From contig NW_025955050.1 of assembly GCF_022376445.1 (NCBI RefSeq), positions 1 through 64,000 on the forward strand: DNA of 64,000 bases, read 5' to 3'. The DNA is from Fomitopsis serialis (Eukaryota > Basidiomycota > Agaricomycetes > Polyporales > Fomitopsidaceae). Both the position numbers and the translations under genes were made by a program. The notes beneath the pieces were generated by a model, which was not told the DNA's origin, ran no database searches, and worked only from the letters and a program-made list of their open reading frames with translations. This document shows positions 1 to 10,632 of the stretch, piece after piece (positions within the stretch are counted from its first letter, which is position 1; each line of letters begins with the position of its first letter).

Positions 1-473
1 TGCCATTACAAGGTTGCCCAGGGTGCGACAGCAGTGATAGCTCAGCACATCTAAGTCATTAACATTGTCAGCAATAGGGGCATCTGACTATCAACTGACT
101 GTACATTGGAGTGGTTGACTGAGTCAGCAATGCAACAGAAGGTCATGCAGGCCAGTTACAGTTATTTGGCTTGATATTGAGCCTTTCACGTTGTCAATGC
201 TCTAAGACAATGTCGCACCCAATTTGTCAACTGCATTGTCACTGCACATTGTAATAGTGGGATTTGCCTTGATACTGTTGTAAAAGAATGTCCAACCTGC
301 CTTATTGGGTTCATTGCCTAAAAAGGAAATATTTCCATTTCGGACAATGGTGCAGAACGGGAATGAAAGCAGATGTGGAAGTACTCACGCTATCGGTCAT
401 CTGACCTTCAAACTGTCACCTGACATGCGCAACACACTGACAGGGTTCCTAGGCCTGCGTTGGGCAGCGGTGC

Positions 474-778
474 AGTGCGCCGAAGTAGCACCAAGTCTCT
501 GTTTGGACGGGTCCACGCGGTGGTACTCTCAAGCACACGTGACAACAGATCGGACTCGCCACGGCGCCGCGGAATAGCACCGCACGTGACTGCGGACCAG
601 CCCCTCGCCGCGGTGCGCCAAAGTAGCACCAGGGGTCTGTGAGGACTGGCCCTCTCGCCGCGGTGCGCCAAAGTAGCACCACGGGTCGGTGGAGCCCGGG
701 CCGCGCCGCAGTGCGCCAAAGTAGCACCAGTGGGCGGTGAGCAGTGGCCCTCTCGCCGCGGTGCGCCGAAGTAGCACT
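474..778. repeat. 50-bp tandem array with GGTGC/GCACC half-palindromes
   Basis: The word GGTGCGCCAAAGTAGCACC recurs at 612-630 and 662-680, with close variants at 474-492, 710-728 and 760-778. Four of the copies are spaced 49-50 bp apart and share flanks such as CTCGCCGCGG. Each word has inverted 5-nt ends (GGTGC and GCACC) around a 9-nt centre. Compared with the GTGCGCC-GGCGCAC palindromes at 4-10 kb the left arm is the same but the right arm reads TAGCAC, so this looks like a one-armed relative. Confidence 0.75.
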
Positions 779-1028
779 AATCGAGTGGGATGAAGAATGA
801 AAACAAATGTGAAATTCAATGACCAAATGAGGTATAGCGCGCAGCTGTCGGCTGGTGGCTGAATCAGGCATGCAGGCGAGTGATGGCGGATCCGGTGAAA
901 CATGCACTAGACATTGGGCGACAGCGGGTAATCCTGCTGCAGGAACTAGTGGGTCGATGCGCGCAACCGATCGGCAAAAGCGGTCTAATTTGAGGTACAC
1001 CCGCCCAGTAGATCGCGCCCGCCGGACC

Positions 1029-1036
1029 ATAAAAAG
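1029..1036 (+). promoter_or_regulatory. Possible TATA element upstream of the 1130 gene
   Basis: ATAAAAAG lies about 95 nt before the ATG at 1130, a usual distance for a fungal TATA-like element. No other support. Confidence 0.3.
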
Positions 1037-1129
1037 CGAGCCCACGCAGAAGCCCATAGCCCCCGCCCCTCCCAGCTTCGCGAACCACCCAGCCACGCCG
1101 ACAGCGAAGCTCAACACCTAACCTACCAA

Positions 1130-3974
1130 ATGGTCTGGGAGCCGGAGCACCACCCGGACGCGGACCTGCCGCGGGAGACAATCTCTTTGCGGGAGTTCAA
1201 TCTTCTCGTGGAAGATATTTGGTTCAACGAGCACAACGTGGTCGAGCGTCAGGATTTCGAGACATGCCTCGCAGCGCTGGCAGGGCGTTACCACCACAGC
1301 GCGTCGGACGAAGAACATCGCCTGTTCATCAACGCACGCAACAGTGCCCAAATGCCTCCGCCCGCGCAGGACGAGGAGGAACGCAACAGCGAGGATTATT
1401 TCCACGTCATCCGTGATTTCGACTCGATCTTGGGAACCTCGGAGGACTTGCCGTATCAGTGCAGCCTCAATGTCTATCCCGTGGCGCCGTTCAGCGAAAC
1501 ATTGACCCATCGCGTCTATCTCTACTGGCCAATCACACGTGGCAATGTGAGTCCTGGTAGTAGTGACACAGACTTGCCTCTCATCACCGTCAATTTAGCA
1601 GCGCACAGAGGTCGAGATTAGCAGGATCCCCAACCTGTGCCTAGCCAAAGTCGGGCTGCGCTCCAAAGTCAATGTGATGTTCCCCGCGATGTATACGCCC
1701 CACATGTCCCCCGCCATCCCTCAGTCATTGATCATCATGTTCTACGAGAAGGTCGTGCTCGCCGCACTCACCAAAATGAACTACCCCCACCTCAGCCATT
1801 GGCCGGCCAGTTACAGCAATGCGTACACGGTAGCCCAGGGGTCCAGGGGCCAGCTGCATTTCGGGACAGCGGAGATACCCGCGCACGACATCCCCACCTT
1901 CTACCGCAGGCTTCGTCGGTACATGAACCGCATCCCCCAGTTCCAGGGCGCCTTTTTCTATCACGAGGTCCGCGGGGCCAAAGGAGGGACTCACCATGAC
2001 CCCGAGGACAACGACGATGCAGAGTTCGCGCTCCAAGACGTATTCGGACACCTCGACTTCGACCAGATCACAGATGACGATCTGAACCACAGGTGGTTTG
2101 TTGACGTCGCCCTCGAGGTCCGCCGCCCTGGACACGTTGTCCACTGGCGCAGAGATAATATGGAACGAATCATTCGACATGCCGTGCCCCACGGTAGCCC
2201 TTTAACAATCAGCCATCTCCCACGCGGCAAGGTACTCAAGATTGATCACGCCGTGCAGCTGAGTGATGTCGCCGGCTTTCGCGTCGGCACCCCCAGCTTG
2301 GGCAGCATTGACCGGGTTAGGTACATCAATGTTTACAGCACGGAGAAGTCTGCGCACTACCAGCTTCATAATGGCCACTTTGACGCCGCTCTACCCCTGG
2401 AGCTGCTCCCCGGGAAGATTGACAAGCTACTGAAGAGGGTAAACGAGTGGACGAAGGTATTCAATGACTGCAAGACCACGAGGAAGGAGGGAACAGGTCG
2501 CTACGAAATCCGAGTCGCAGCGTGCAAGGCAGGGTCGACACTCAAGGACATCCCATACGATTTACTACAGGATGCATGCCTCTCTTGGCCAGCAGTGACG
2601 TGGTGGTAAGCTGAGTTTGAATACAGGGTATGATCAGTAAAGTAACCCGCCCACAGGACATTCAAGTGGTGGAGAGTGTTCTGTTGTTATACAATGATCG
2701 AACACCTGAAGAAGAGTCCCAACGCCATCCGGGCGAGGGACGAGTCACTGCAGCTCGGCGTTGTGCTCACACACATGCTCAACGGATGCCTCTACCGCAA
2801 CACCACAAAGACACCATATCCGCAGCTGGAGGCTGACGTCGCCATGCACCAGGCCGAGGATCTCATGTCTGAGCATGACGTCGATGTCTACGACGACGAA
2901 CGATACGACTGGTCACCCGTGGGTGACAAGCAAGGCCTGTTCCTCCTGGGCACTATCGTCAGCGACCACGGGAGCTATCTCACGGACAGACGCCGTGTGC
3001 TCGACGGCGACATGTTGGCGCTGGCATACAAGGCCGAGGACATGCCCACCCTCCGTGGTTTGTTCGGCCAGACGGGGATCCGGGTAGTCCCATCCAAACG
3101 GAATCCGTACCGAGTCCCCAATCGCCAAACGCAGACGAGCTCGACGATCAATCACCGCACCGAACCCGTGCCTGATCGTAATCTCGGACTGGCGGACCGG
3201 GGCATCCGGATCGACATCGCAGAGCCTAGAAGGGAGGCCATCGATCGCGAGGACGAACGAGGACGAGCGCCTCCGTTGAACGCGGATCAACGCGTGTCCC
3301 GTCTGTGGGAGCAATTCAAGTGTGATCTCCTGCAGAAGGCCCCATCTCCGAAGGGAAGACAGCATCGATCGTTCCTGACGGTGACAGCGATCGAGAAGGT
3401 GAACGCACCCGACAGGCTGTTCAAGTCGCCGGTTTTGCCGTTCACGCAGTGCCGCGTCAATCACGTGGACGGAACATTCTGGACGGGCATAATGTTCGAC
3501 CGGTATTTCCCGCCGACACACACCACCATCAACCATTCGCTGCAGAACTACGTGCAGTGTACGTACTGGAAACAGTGGTCGGCGCTTCTGGCTAAGCACG
3601 ACGAGGTGGACATCCCCGCGCTCCGCCGCGCGCTGCTGGGGCTGTTCAACCAAATGCTCTGGCTGCCGCAGCCTGAGAATGACCGGATCTGGAACACACG
3701 TCAGGCCGGCGCCTCATCGGCAAAGGCCGTGCCCACCGGGAGCCGAGGCCCGGCTCCCATTCTTGCCGTAAATCCGTTGGTCTACAAGGGCCAGCGCTGG
3801 GTGATCCGGAGCGTGCGTCCGGAGGAGATGAACCCCGAGGAGGAAGGTCGGCAATCACCTGTGTATGACGTGCCTTTCGAGGTGTCATCAGACGAAGAGC
3901 AAGCGGATAGGGAGCAGGCGGCGAGGGATGAGAGGATTAGGCGTCGCGAGGAAGAGGAGGAGTCGTCGGAATGA
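1130..3974 (+). CDS. Uncharacterised 912-aa island protein
   Basis: Three exons (1130-1546, 1602-2605, 2657-3974) join in frame across two standard GT-AG introns to give 912 residues without any stop or frameshift, which makes it the best preserved large gene of the island. I do not recognise the family. The first 140 residues are acidic. The middle (about 145-490) is a mixed globular region with many aromatic and basic residues. The region around 600-680 is charged and likely disordered, and the C terminus is a run of Glu and Arg with Ser-Asp-Glu-Glu patches that resembles a nuclear acidic tail. No transmembrane segment, signal peptide or catalytic motif is obvious. It is followed after about 730 bp by the SNF2-like gene on the same strand, with a palindrome cluster in the spacer. 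Confidence 0.75.
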
Positions 3975-4063
3975 GCAACGGTCCATAGTGTGTACTCTAC
4001 CTCAATGTGGAAAGTGACATATAGACAGTGCGACATGTACGGTGTGGTGACAACGCCAGTCCA

Positions 4064-4497
4064 GTGAGCCGATGGCGCACCCCGCGCAAGGGATGAACCA
4101 GCCGTCAAGCAACAGAAAGCGTGGGCGAGGCGACCCCTCGTGAGCGAGGTTGCGCTCAGTGCGCCGAAGGCGCACTGGGGCCAGGGCGCGCGGCGGTGCA
4201 CGTGACCGGTGGGCTGGCGTGGCCTGCCCGTGGGGGTGCGCCGAAGGCGCACCGGGGGCGAGCTGCTAAGGCGGGTCGGCGGGCGGTGGCAGGCCCCGCC
4301 GCGGTGCGTCAACGGCGCACCCGACGCTCCGCGCGCGCCCAGCCTACCCAAAGCGGTATGCCCCATCCGCGCTCCAGACCCCAGCGGGATCAAGATCGGC
4401 GCGATCGCCGGCTAACCGCGCTGATCCTCCCGGCCTATCCGCAGCGAGCGCTTAATGAAAATTTGCTCGCCCACGCCGCGGTGCGCCGTCGGCGCAC
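4064..4497. repeat. Five GTGCGCC-NNN-GGCGCAC palindromes in a spacer
   Basis: Palindromes at 4064-4080, 4159-4175, 4236-4252, 4304-4320 and 4481-4497. The arms are GTGCGCC and GGCGCAC around a variable 3-nt centre (GAT, GAA, GAA, AAC, GTC read loosely). One copy has GTGAGCC and one GTGCGTC as left arm. They fill the spacer between the unknown gene ending at 3974 and the SNF2-like gene. The rest of the spacer shows no gene. Confidence 0.85.
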
Positions 4498-4622
4498 TTC
4501 TCGCGAGCAGCCCGTCCAATCCCATCACGCGCCACAGTGTCCACGGGCGCTGATCGTGTCGGTTAACGCTTATCTGGATCGAAGATCCCCGTTGGCCGAA
4601 ATTTGATGGGACTGCTGTGGGC

Positions 4623-4629
4623 TATAAAG
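4623..4629 (+). promoter_or_regulatory. TATA box of the SNF2-like gene
   Basis: TATAAAG sits 80 nt before the ATG at 4709, directly after the palindrome cluster. Good match and spacing for a fungal core promoter. Confidence 0.45.
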
Positions 4630-4708
4630 CCCCTCACAACCATTCCCTGCCCCCCACTTTACTCTCTTCCTGTACCGCCACCCCTGCTTCCTCGCTCCCG
4701 CTTTCGCA

Positions 4709-7700
4709 ATGGGCGTCTGGACGCCCCAACACAACGTCTTCGACCTTATGGTCAGCCAACCGGATCTGGTGAGTTGCGGCGCGTGGGAGGTGCTGACGCG
4801 CAAGGAGAACACCGGGCTGCCGTGGGACGAGAGTGCCGGGCCGAAGTCCGTTCCGAGTTCCTGGATGGCGCACGACGGCGCCCTGCTCAAAAAGGTCCTC
4901 GCCTTCGTGTCGAGGTACAAGGCCATCGAGGGCGCGACCGCCCGCCAAGCGTGCCTCAAGATAAAAAAGGACAAGGACTCGGAGGGTCGCGACGCCGTCC
5001 TCGGATGGCTGACGGAGGCCGTGAAGGAGTGGCAGATCCGCGCGCGGACGCTGCAGGTGCTCGAGACCGTCGAGCTGGGGCCGTATCAAACGATGCGGAA
5101 CATGGAGACGATGACGGTGAGCACCGTCACAGTCGTCCAACTCCGGTACTGACGCCACGCCCAGCTCCCCAACGTCAAGGAGTGCAACCTCGCCAGTGCG
5201 ACGCTCCCGGTCGTGCTCGAGCTCCTCGGCGGTGGGGCGACTTTCAGGGCCGCGACGCCGAAGCCGTGGGCCACGAAGTACGTGGGGCGGATCTTCCCGC
5301 ACCTGTGGCATTCGGAGGGCAAGCGGATCGGCGACGAGGTCAAGAAGATCGACAAGTGGGTCGCCGGGATGGAGAACGACTGGGACGGTGAGTGCGCGCG
5401 TTGTGCATGCGTGCCGCGTTAACCCTCGGTGCAGAGATCCTCAAGAAGGACAGCAAGACATCAAGGGCGCGATGACCAGGTATTTCAAGCAGGTCTCGAC
5501 GCACCTCGAGGCGGCGAGGAACCTCGACAACGTCGCCGCCGTCGAGAAGTTCAAGACGCACCTGGAGAACGTCCAGAAGGTGCGCGACCAGATGAAGGAC
5601 CGCTCGAAGGCGGTACCCGGTACGTCCCTGTCATCGCCTTCCTGACGACCTCTGACCTCGTTGCAGGGCTGCCCAAGTCGGTCGTCGAGGCGCTCCAGCA
5701 GCTCGCCGACGCAAAGGAGGTCGACCAGCTCAACTTCGAGCTGGAGCGCCTCCTCGAGCAGATCGAGGACGAGGACGACGCGGAGCTGCACATCGGTGTG
5801 CACAACCTGGACGACTTCGCGTGGGGCACCGGCGTCGAGGAGTACGAGAAGTGCACCCCCGACGAGATCTGGGCGATGCTCGGCCGGAGCGCCGACAAGA
5901 GCATCCCGTTCTTCAACCTCGTCGAGTCGACGATCGGCGTGCACGACCCGTGGTCCCCGGAGGGCATCAAGGCGCTCGAGGGCAAGGACACCATCCCGCT
6001 GGCGCCCCGCTGGCACCAGCTCGTCGGCATCGTCAAGATGCTCGACAACGTGCTGGCCGGCAAGCCGACCCTCCTCATGGACGGCGTCGGCGTCGGCAAG
6101 ACCATGCAGGTCGTCGGCCTGATCTGCATGATGGCGCACTTCCGGATGCACTACGCGTCCCACGGCCACTTCCCGGGCAAGTACAGTAAGTAATTTTCTA
6201 TGCGCGGTGAAGACAGCTACTTACCTTCTTTACAGAAAACGTCAAGTTCCCGGGCTCCGACGACGGCAACTTCCTCGACGCCCCGCTCTCATCGTCGTGC
6301 CCGTCTCGCTCGAGACCCAGGTGCGGCTCGAAATCCACCGGTACGTGTCGGCGAAGTCGTTCGACCTCATGTCGTACACCGCCCTCGTCGCGGCAACCGG
6401 GCGGAGCAGTTCTGGGCGGCGGTCAACGCCTTCAAGCAGCCGAAGAGTCGGCAGATCGTCCTTCGACGGTGCCGGTAAGTACACGCCTCCTCATCCATTC
6501 CTCGCTCACAAGCTTCATAGGCGGTGTCGAAGGACAGCACCGAGGTCTTCATGCTCCCGCCTGGCGAGCCGTGGCACGCCGGATCGGAGATCCCCCGCCC
6601 CGCCCGCGAGGCGCCGCCATCAAGGCGAAGTCGGTCTTCAGCCGCAACTGGGGGCTCGTCATCGTGGACGAGATCCACGAGATGCGCAAGCCGAATGCGG
6701 CCTTCCGCGCGGTGCGGAATCTTCGGGAGCACGCGGGCTCCATGGTAGGACTGTCGGCGACGCCGACGATCACCAGCGCGATGGTAAGTCCCACTCTCCG
6801 GATTGTAACCAAGCTCACCGTCGCTGCACAGGACCTCGTCTCCATCGGTCGCCTGATGGGCCTCCCCCGATTCGGCGACGAGTACAAGGAGGAGCTCGCC
6901 GGTCACGGACGGCTCCTGACGCGCGCGCAGACCAAGGACCGGGCGGAGCGGCGCGACAACAGGACCCTCCGGCGCGTCACCGCCGCCAAGGAGAGCAAGG
7001 ACGGGGAGCCGTCGACGTGGAGCTCGGCCACGGCGGCGGAGACCATCACCATCATGGCCGACTACCGGAAGCGGTGGGCGGGCATGGTCATCCGTCGGAC
7101 GGTGACGTCCACGGACTGGCAGGGGAACGTTGTCAGTGGCTTGCCGCCCTGCAACGACATCTCCATCATGCTCCGGCTCGCCCCGTACGAGCGCAAGGTG
7201 GTCCAGTCGATCCAGGCTGAGGTCGGCCAGGACGCGAAGGGGAAAAAGGCCGCGGTGACGGACAAGGTGAGCAAATAACCACTTGCTCGAGTATGGGGGT
7301 CGAGTGCGCCGAAGGCGCACCCCGCGCGGGGCTGCTGAGAGGTCCGGTTGGAACACCGTAACCTCTCCTCAGTGCCCTCGTCGAGTGCGCCGTTGGCGCA
7401 CCGCAGCGCAGGGTGCGCTGGCCAGCCACCCATGAGCCACCTTGGGCGGTTCGCTGGCACACAGATGCAGTGAGCCAACGGCGCACCCCTCGCGAGGCGC
7501 GGGTCTCACAGGCCGGCCCTGCTGCGGTGCGCCAATGGCTCACTGCCCGCCAGTGGATCAGTCCTGTGTGGCACCCGCGGACCCCTCCGCCGCGGTGCGC
7601 CAATGGCGCACTGGACGGCCGTGCCTTCTCAGGCCACTGTCATGATTTTCCTTCCCCCTCGCGCGGGTGCGCCGATGGCGCACCTGTCGCCAGTTTTCAG

Positions 7701-9894
7701 TGGCTGACAATTTTCACTCACAGAACTTCTACGTGGACATTCGCCGGACGATGTTCCACTTCTCGATGGCCCGGCACCCCCCGCCCGACGCGAAGATCCC
7801 GGTCACGCGCGAGGACTTCGAGGCCATCCCGACGGCCAAGCTCATGGCCCTCGTCGACTTGCTCGAGAACCACAGCAAGCCGAAGGCCCCCCCGATGCGG
7901 AACGACCCGGAGCTCGATGGCGTCCCCCTCTCCCAGCTCCCCGAGTTCCCGGACTCCAACCGCCTGGTCCCCGACAAGGACTACGTGTACGTCTCGTACT
8001 CGGGGGACGAGCCGGACAAGATCGTCATTATTCGACGTTCCCGTCGAATAACATCGTGCTCGAGAACGTAAGTTTTCTTTTTGTAATCCTCAATCCTTTT
8101 CTCACCCGTCTTAGTTGTTCGCGGCCTACGGCTTCAAGGCCGTCTTCATCCACGGCTCGCTGTCCGCCAAGCAGCGCGCCGAAGAGGTCGAGAAGTTCCG
8201 CAAGTCGACTTGGGGTGGCAAAACCATCCTGGTCATGTCTGGCGTCGGCGCGACGGGGCTCAACATCGCGTGGGCCAACGTCATCATCTTCCTGGTGCGT
8301 TGTCTCTTTTTCCTTTCTCATCCTTCTCTCATCCGGTCCAGGACACCACGTGGTCGGCGCAGTCCGACGAGCAGGCGATCGGGCGGATCCTCCGCTTCGG
8401 GCAGATGCGCGACGTCTTCGTCTACCGCATCGTCGTCACCGAGTCCGTGGACGTCGCCCTCAACAACATCGCCTGGGACAAGGGCGTGATGCACATCGCG
8501 TTCATCACCCCGGGCTTCGACCTCGGTAAGTACCACATCATTCTTTTGAAATCCACTCTGACTCGTCATTCAGCGAGCTCGAGGCAGCGGATGCTCGGCG
8601 CGGCGGTCCTCGACCTGCTCGACTTGGAGGCCGCCGAGGACAACGAGTACGTCAAGTCCGACGTCGAGGAGGAGGTCGACGAGGAGGAGGACGAGGACGA
8701 CGAGCCGGCCCCGAAGCGCAAGGGCAAGGGCAAGGAGAGGGCGGTCGAGAAGAAGACTCCCGCCCCCAAGAAGCCCTCCAAGAAGGCCGCCGGCGAGGGC
8801 TCTGCGCCGAAGAAGGCGTCCAAGAAGACCGCCGGCGAAGGCTCTGCGCCGAAGAAGGCGAGCAAGTCCACGGCCGACCAGGAGGCGTCGACCTCGAAGC
8901 AGCCCGCGGCGGAGTCGACGGACGCGGCGCCCAAGCGCCCTCGCCCCAAGCCGAGATGAGGAAGGCGGTCCCCGAGCCCACCCCTGAGGTCTCCCCTCAG
9001 CTGAGGAGACGGCTGCCCCCGCCCCCAAGACCACGCGCAAGAAGGGGCCGAAGTCGCGCGCCCTCATCTCGGACAGCGACGAGGACACTCCGGCAGTCCA
9101 GGAGACTGCCCCCGCCGCCGAGGAGACTGCCCCGCCGCCGAGGAGACTGCCGCGGCTGAGGACCCTCAGCCCTCCGCCGAGTCGAGCGCAGCCCCCGCCC
9201 CCATCCCGGACACGTCCGCAGCCGGCGAGAACCCCGTCGACTCCATGGACGTCGACCCCCAGGTCCCCGCGCCGCCGCCCCCGCCTTCGTCCATCCCGCC
9301 CCCGGTCCCCGCCTCGCCCTTCGCCCCCCGCCGCCCGTGGTGTCACGCCACTCAACACCTATCGCACCTGAACCATCTACTCAGAGTGCGCGTGACACCC
9401 CCGGCCAGCTGGATCCCTCGCTGTGGTTCCGCTCGCCGACGCGCTCGCCGACTCGTCCCCCTGCCGTCCCTCCGACCATCGCCGCGGTGTCGTTCCAGCT
9501 GGGCTCGACTTCGCTCTCCCGTGCCCCGTCCGCCCCGCCCTTCGTCGACGACATGAACGTCGACGACATGGCCGTCGACCAGGAGCCCGTTGTGCCCGAG
9601 GTCCCGGAGGCTGGCCCGTCCGACTTGCGCGGTCGTTCGACGAGCTCGCGCTCTGAGTCGACTCGGCCGTCGTCTCCGCTGTCGTCGGCCTCGTCGGCGT
9701 CCCCGACCCCCCGCAAGCCGAAGCGCGTTCGCGAGCCGAGCAGCAGCCCGCCCAAACCTGACGCAGCCCCGCGTCGCTCCAATCGGAAGGCCGCCCCGGT
9801 GAATCGGTTGCAGGCGGGCCCGGCGGGACGCGAGGAGCGTACTCCTGGTGCCGGCGCCGCGGATGCTCGCCAGAAGAAGCGGTCGAAGAAGTGA
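4709..9894 (+). CDS. SNF2/RAD54-like helicase with several apparent frameshifts
   Basis: Eleven exons can be traced. The N-terminal 300 residues are unrecognised. The helicase core follows: motif I DGVGVGKT (about 6080), a Ia-like IVVPVSL (about 6295), motif II VDEIHEM (about 6663), motif III GLSATPT (about 6750), then the second lobe with motif V GVGATGLN (about 8240) and motif VI DEQAIGRILRFGQ (about 8368). The motif I and DEIH variants deviate from the usual DEMGLGKT and DEAH. A Lys/Pro/Ser-rich tail follows. Frame is lost at about 5457, 6283, 6391, 6612 and 8032, mostly as if one base were missing, and again several times in the tail after 8956. Intron 7 (7267-7723) is far longer than the others and carries six palindromes. 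Either a decaying gene or local sequence errors. The fold assignment is firm, a working product is not. Confidence 0.7.
7304..7683. repeat. Six palindromes inside intron 7 of the SNF2-like gene
   Basis: Copies at 7304-7320, 7385-7401, 7470-7486, 7527-7543, 7595-7611 and 7667-7683, all of the GTGCGCC-NNN-GGCGCAC family, two with one altered arm base (GTGAGCC, GGCTCAC). The spacing is 57-85 bp. The host intron runs 7267-7723 with a GTGAGC donor and a CACAG acceptor. All other introns of this gene are roughly 50 nt and free of such sites. Confidence 0.85.
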
Positions 9895-10094
9895 GCTGTC
9901 GTCCTGTCGCGTGGCCGCGTTTTTTTGCATCATCTCATGTACAATTAATGACCGTTAATGACGAATGTTATTGTGTGTATCACTGACTTGTGTGAGAATA
10001 AGACTGAATAAGAAGACTACGAATAAGACGACTACGAATAAGAAGAGGTGGCCGCAACGCTAAGTCCGTCAGTCGAAGGCACCTGCGTAAGGAA

Positions 10095-10475
10095 CGGGCA
10101 GGGACTGGTGAGCCGACGGCGCACCCGCGCGTGAGGAGCCCGCCTGCCTGCCCAGCCACGCTGCAGTGCGCCGTCGGCGCACCCCGAGGAGGCGGCGAGC
10201 GGGTGCACTCGGCCCGCCCTGTCCGCCGCAGCCGGCTTGCGGGGCCGGTGGGAGCAGGTCGTCACCGCTAGTGCGCCATCGGCGCACCCCTCCGCGGTGA
10301 CTCCCATGCTCACACCGGCCCCGCGTTCGCCTGGCTTTTGGCGGCCAGTGGCGACCCTGTGCACCCCGCTCGCCGCCTCCTCGGGGTGCGCCGACGGCGC
10401 ACTGCAGCGTGGCTGGGCAGGCAGGCGGGCTCCCTCACGCGCGGGTGCGCCGTCGGCTCACCAGTCCCTGCCCGT
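10095..10475. repeat. Large inverted repeat with five embedded palindromes, 3' of SNF2 copy 1
   Basis: The left arm (10095-10208) and right arm (10359-10475) are reverse complements over about 115 nt with only two single-base gaps and few mismatches. Short palindromes sit at 10108-10124 and 10166-10182 (left arm), 10271-10287 (loop), and 10386-10402 and 10445-10461 (right arm). Their family is GTGCGCC-NNN-GGCGCAC, the same as in the spacer and intron of the neighbouring SNF2-like gene. The same layout recurs after the second SNF2 copy with another palindrome word. Confidence 0.9.
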
Positions 10476-10620
10476 CCGTGCCGTGGCTGCTCAACCACTT
10501 CAGGACTTGTCGCCGCGTCCACCCTCTTCTTATTCCCATTTGCTCTCCCCTCTCTCGTTCGTCCACCGTGACGCGCGTCCACGTGCTCAAAGTCCAGGCG
10601 CTAAACGGAATTAGCGCCCA

Positions 10621-10632
10621 TTAGGGTTAGGG
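10621..10632 (+). repeat. Telomere-like word, possible element edge
   Basis: TTAGGGTTAGGG occurs once here, 10 nt after a small palindromic block (GGCGCTAAAC...TTAGCGCC, 10598-10618). The opposite-strand counterpart CCTAACCCTTAG lies at 44531. Two direct copies of TAGGGTTAAGCCGGCGC lie at 40970 and 40991. Two telomere units could occur by chance. Confidence 0.3.

Larger units (their letters stand above)
1..1129. other. Left spacer without a supported gene
   Basis: Positions 1-450 show nothing recognisable. The second half holds the 50-bp repeat array annotated separately and the promoter region of the gene starting at 1130. Short open frames here lack family resemblance and overlap the repeats. 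Confidence 0.5.

Noticed and set aside
305..1117. Several open frames on both strands before 1130
   Set aside because: They run across the 50-bp repeats and have no protein-like features.
10621..10632. Interstitial telomere marking a chromosome fusion
   Set aside because: Only two TTAGGG units are present, which may be chance; kept only as a possible edge word.
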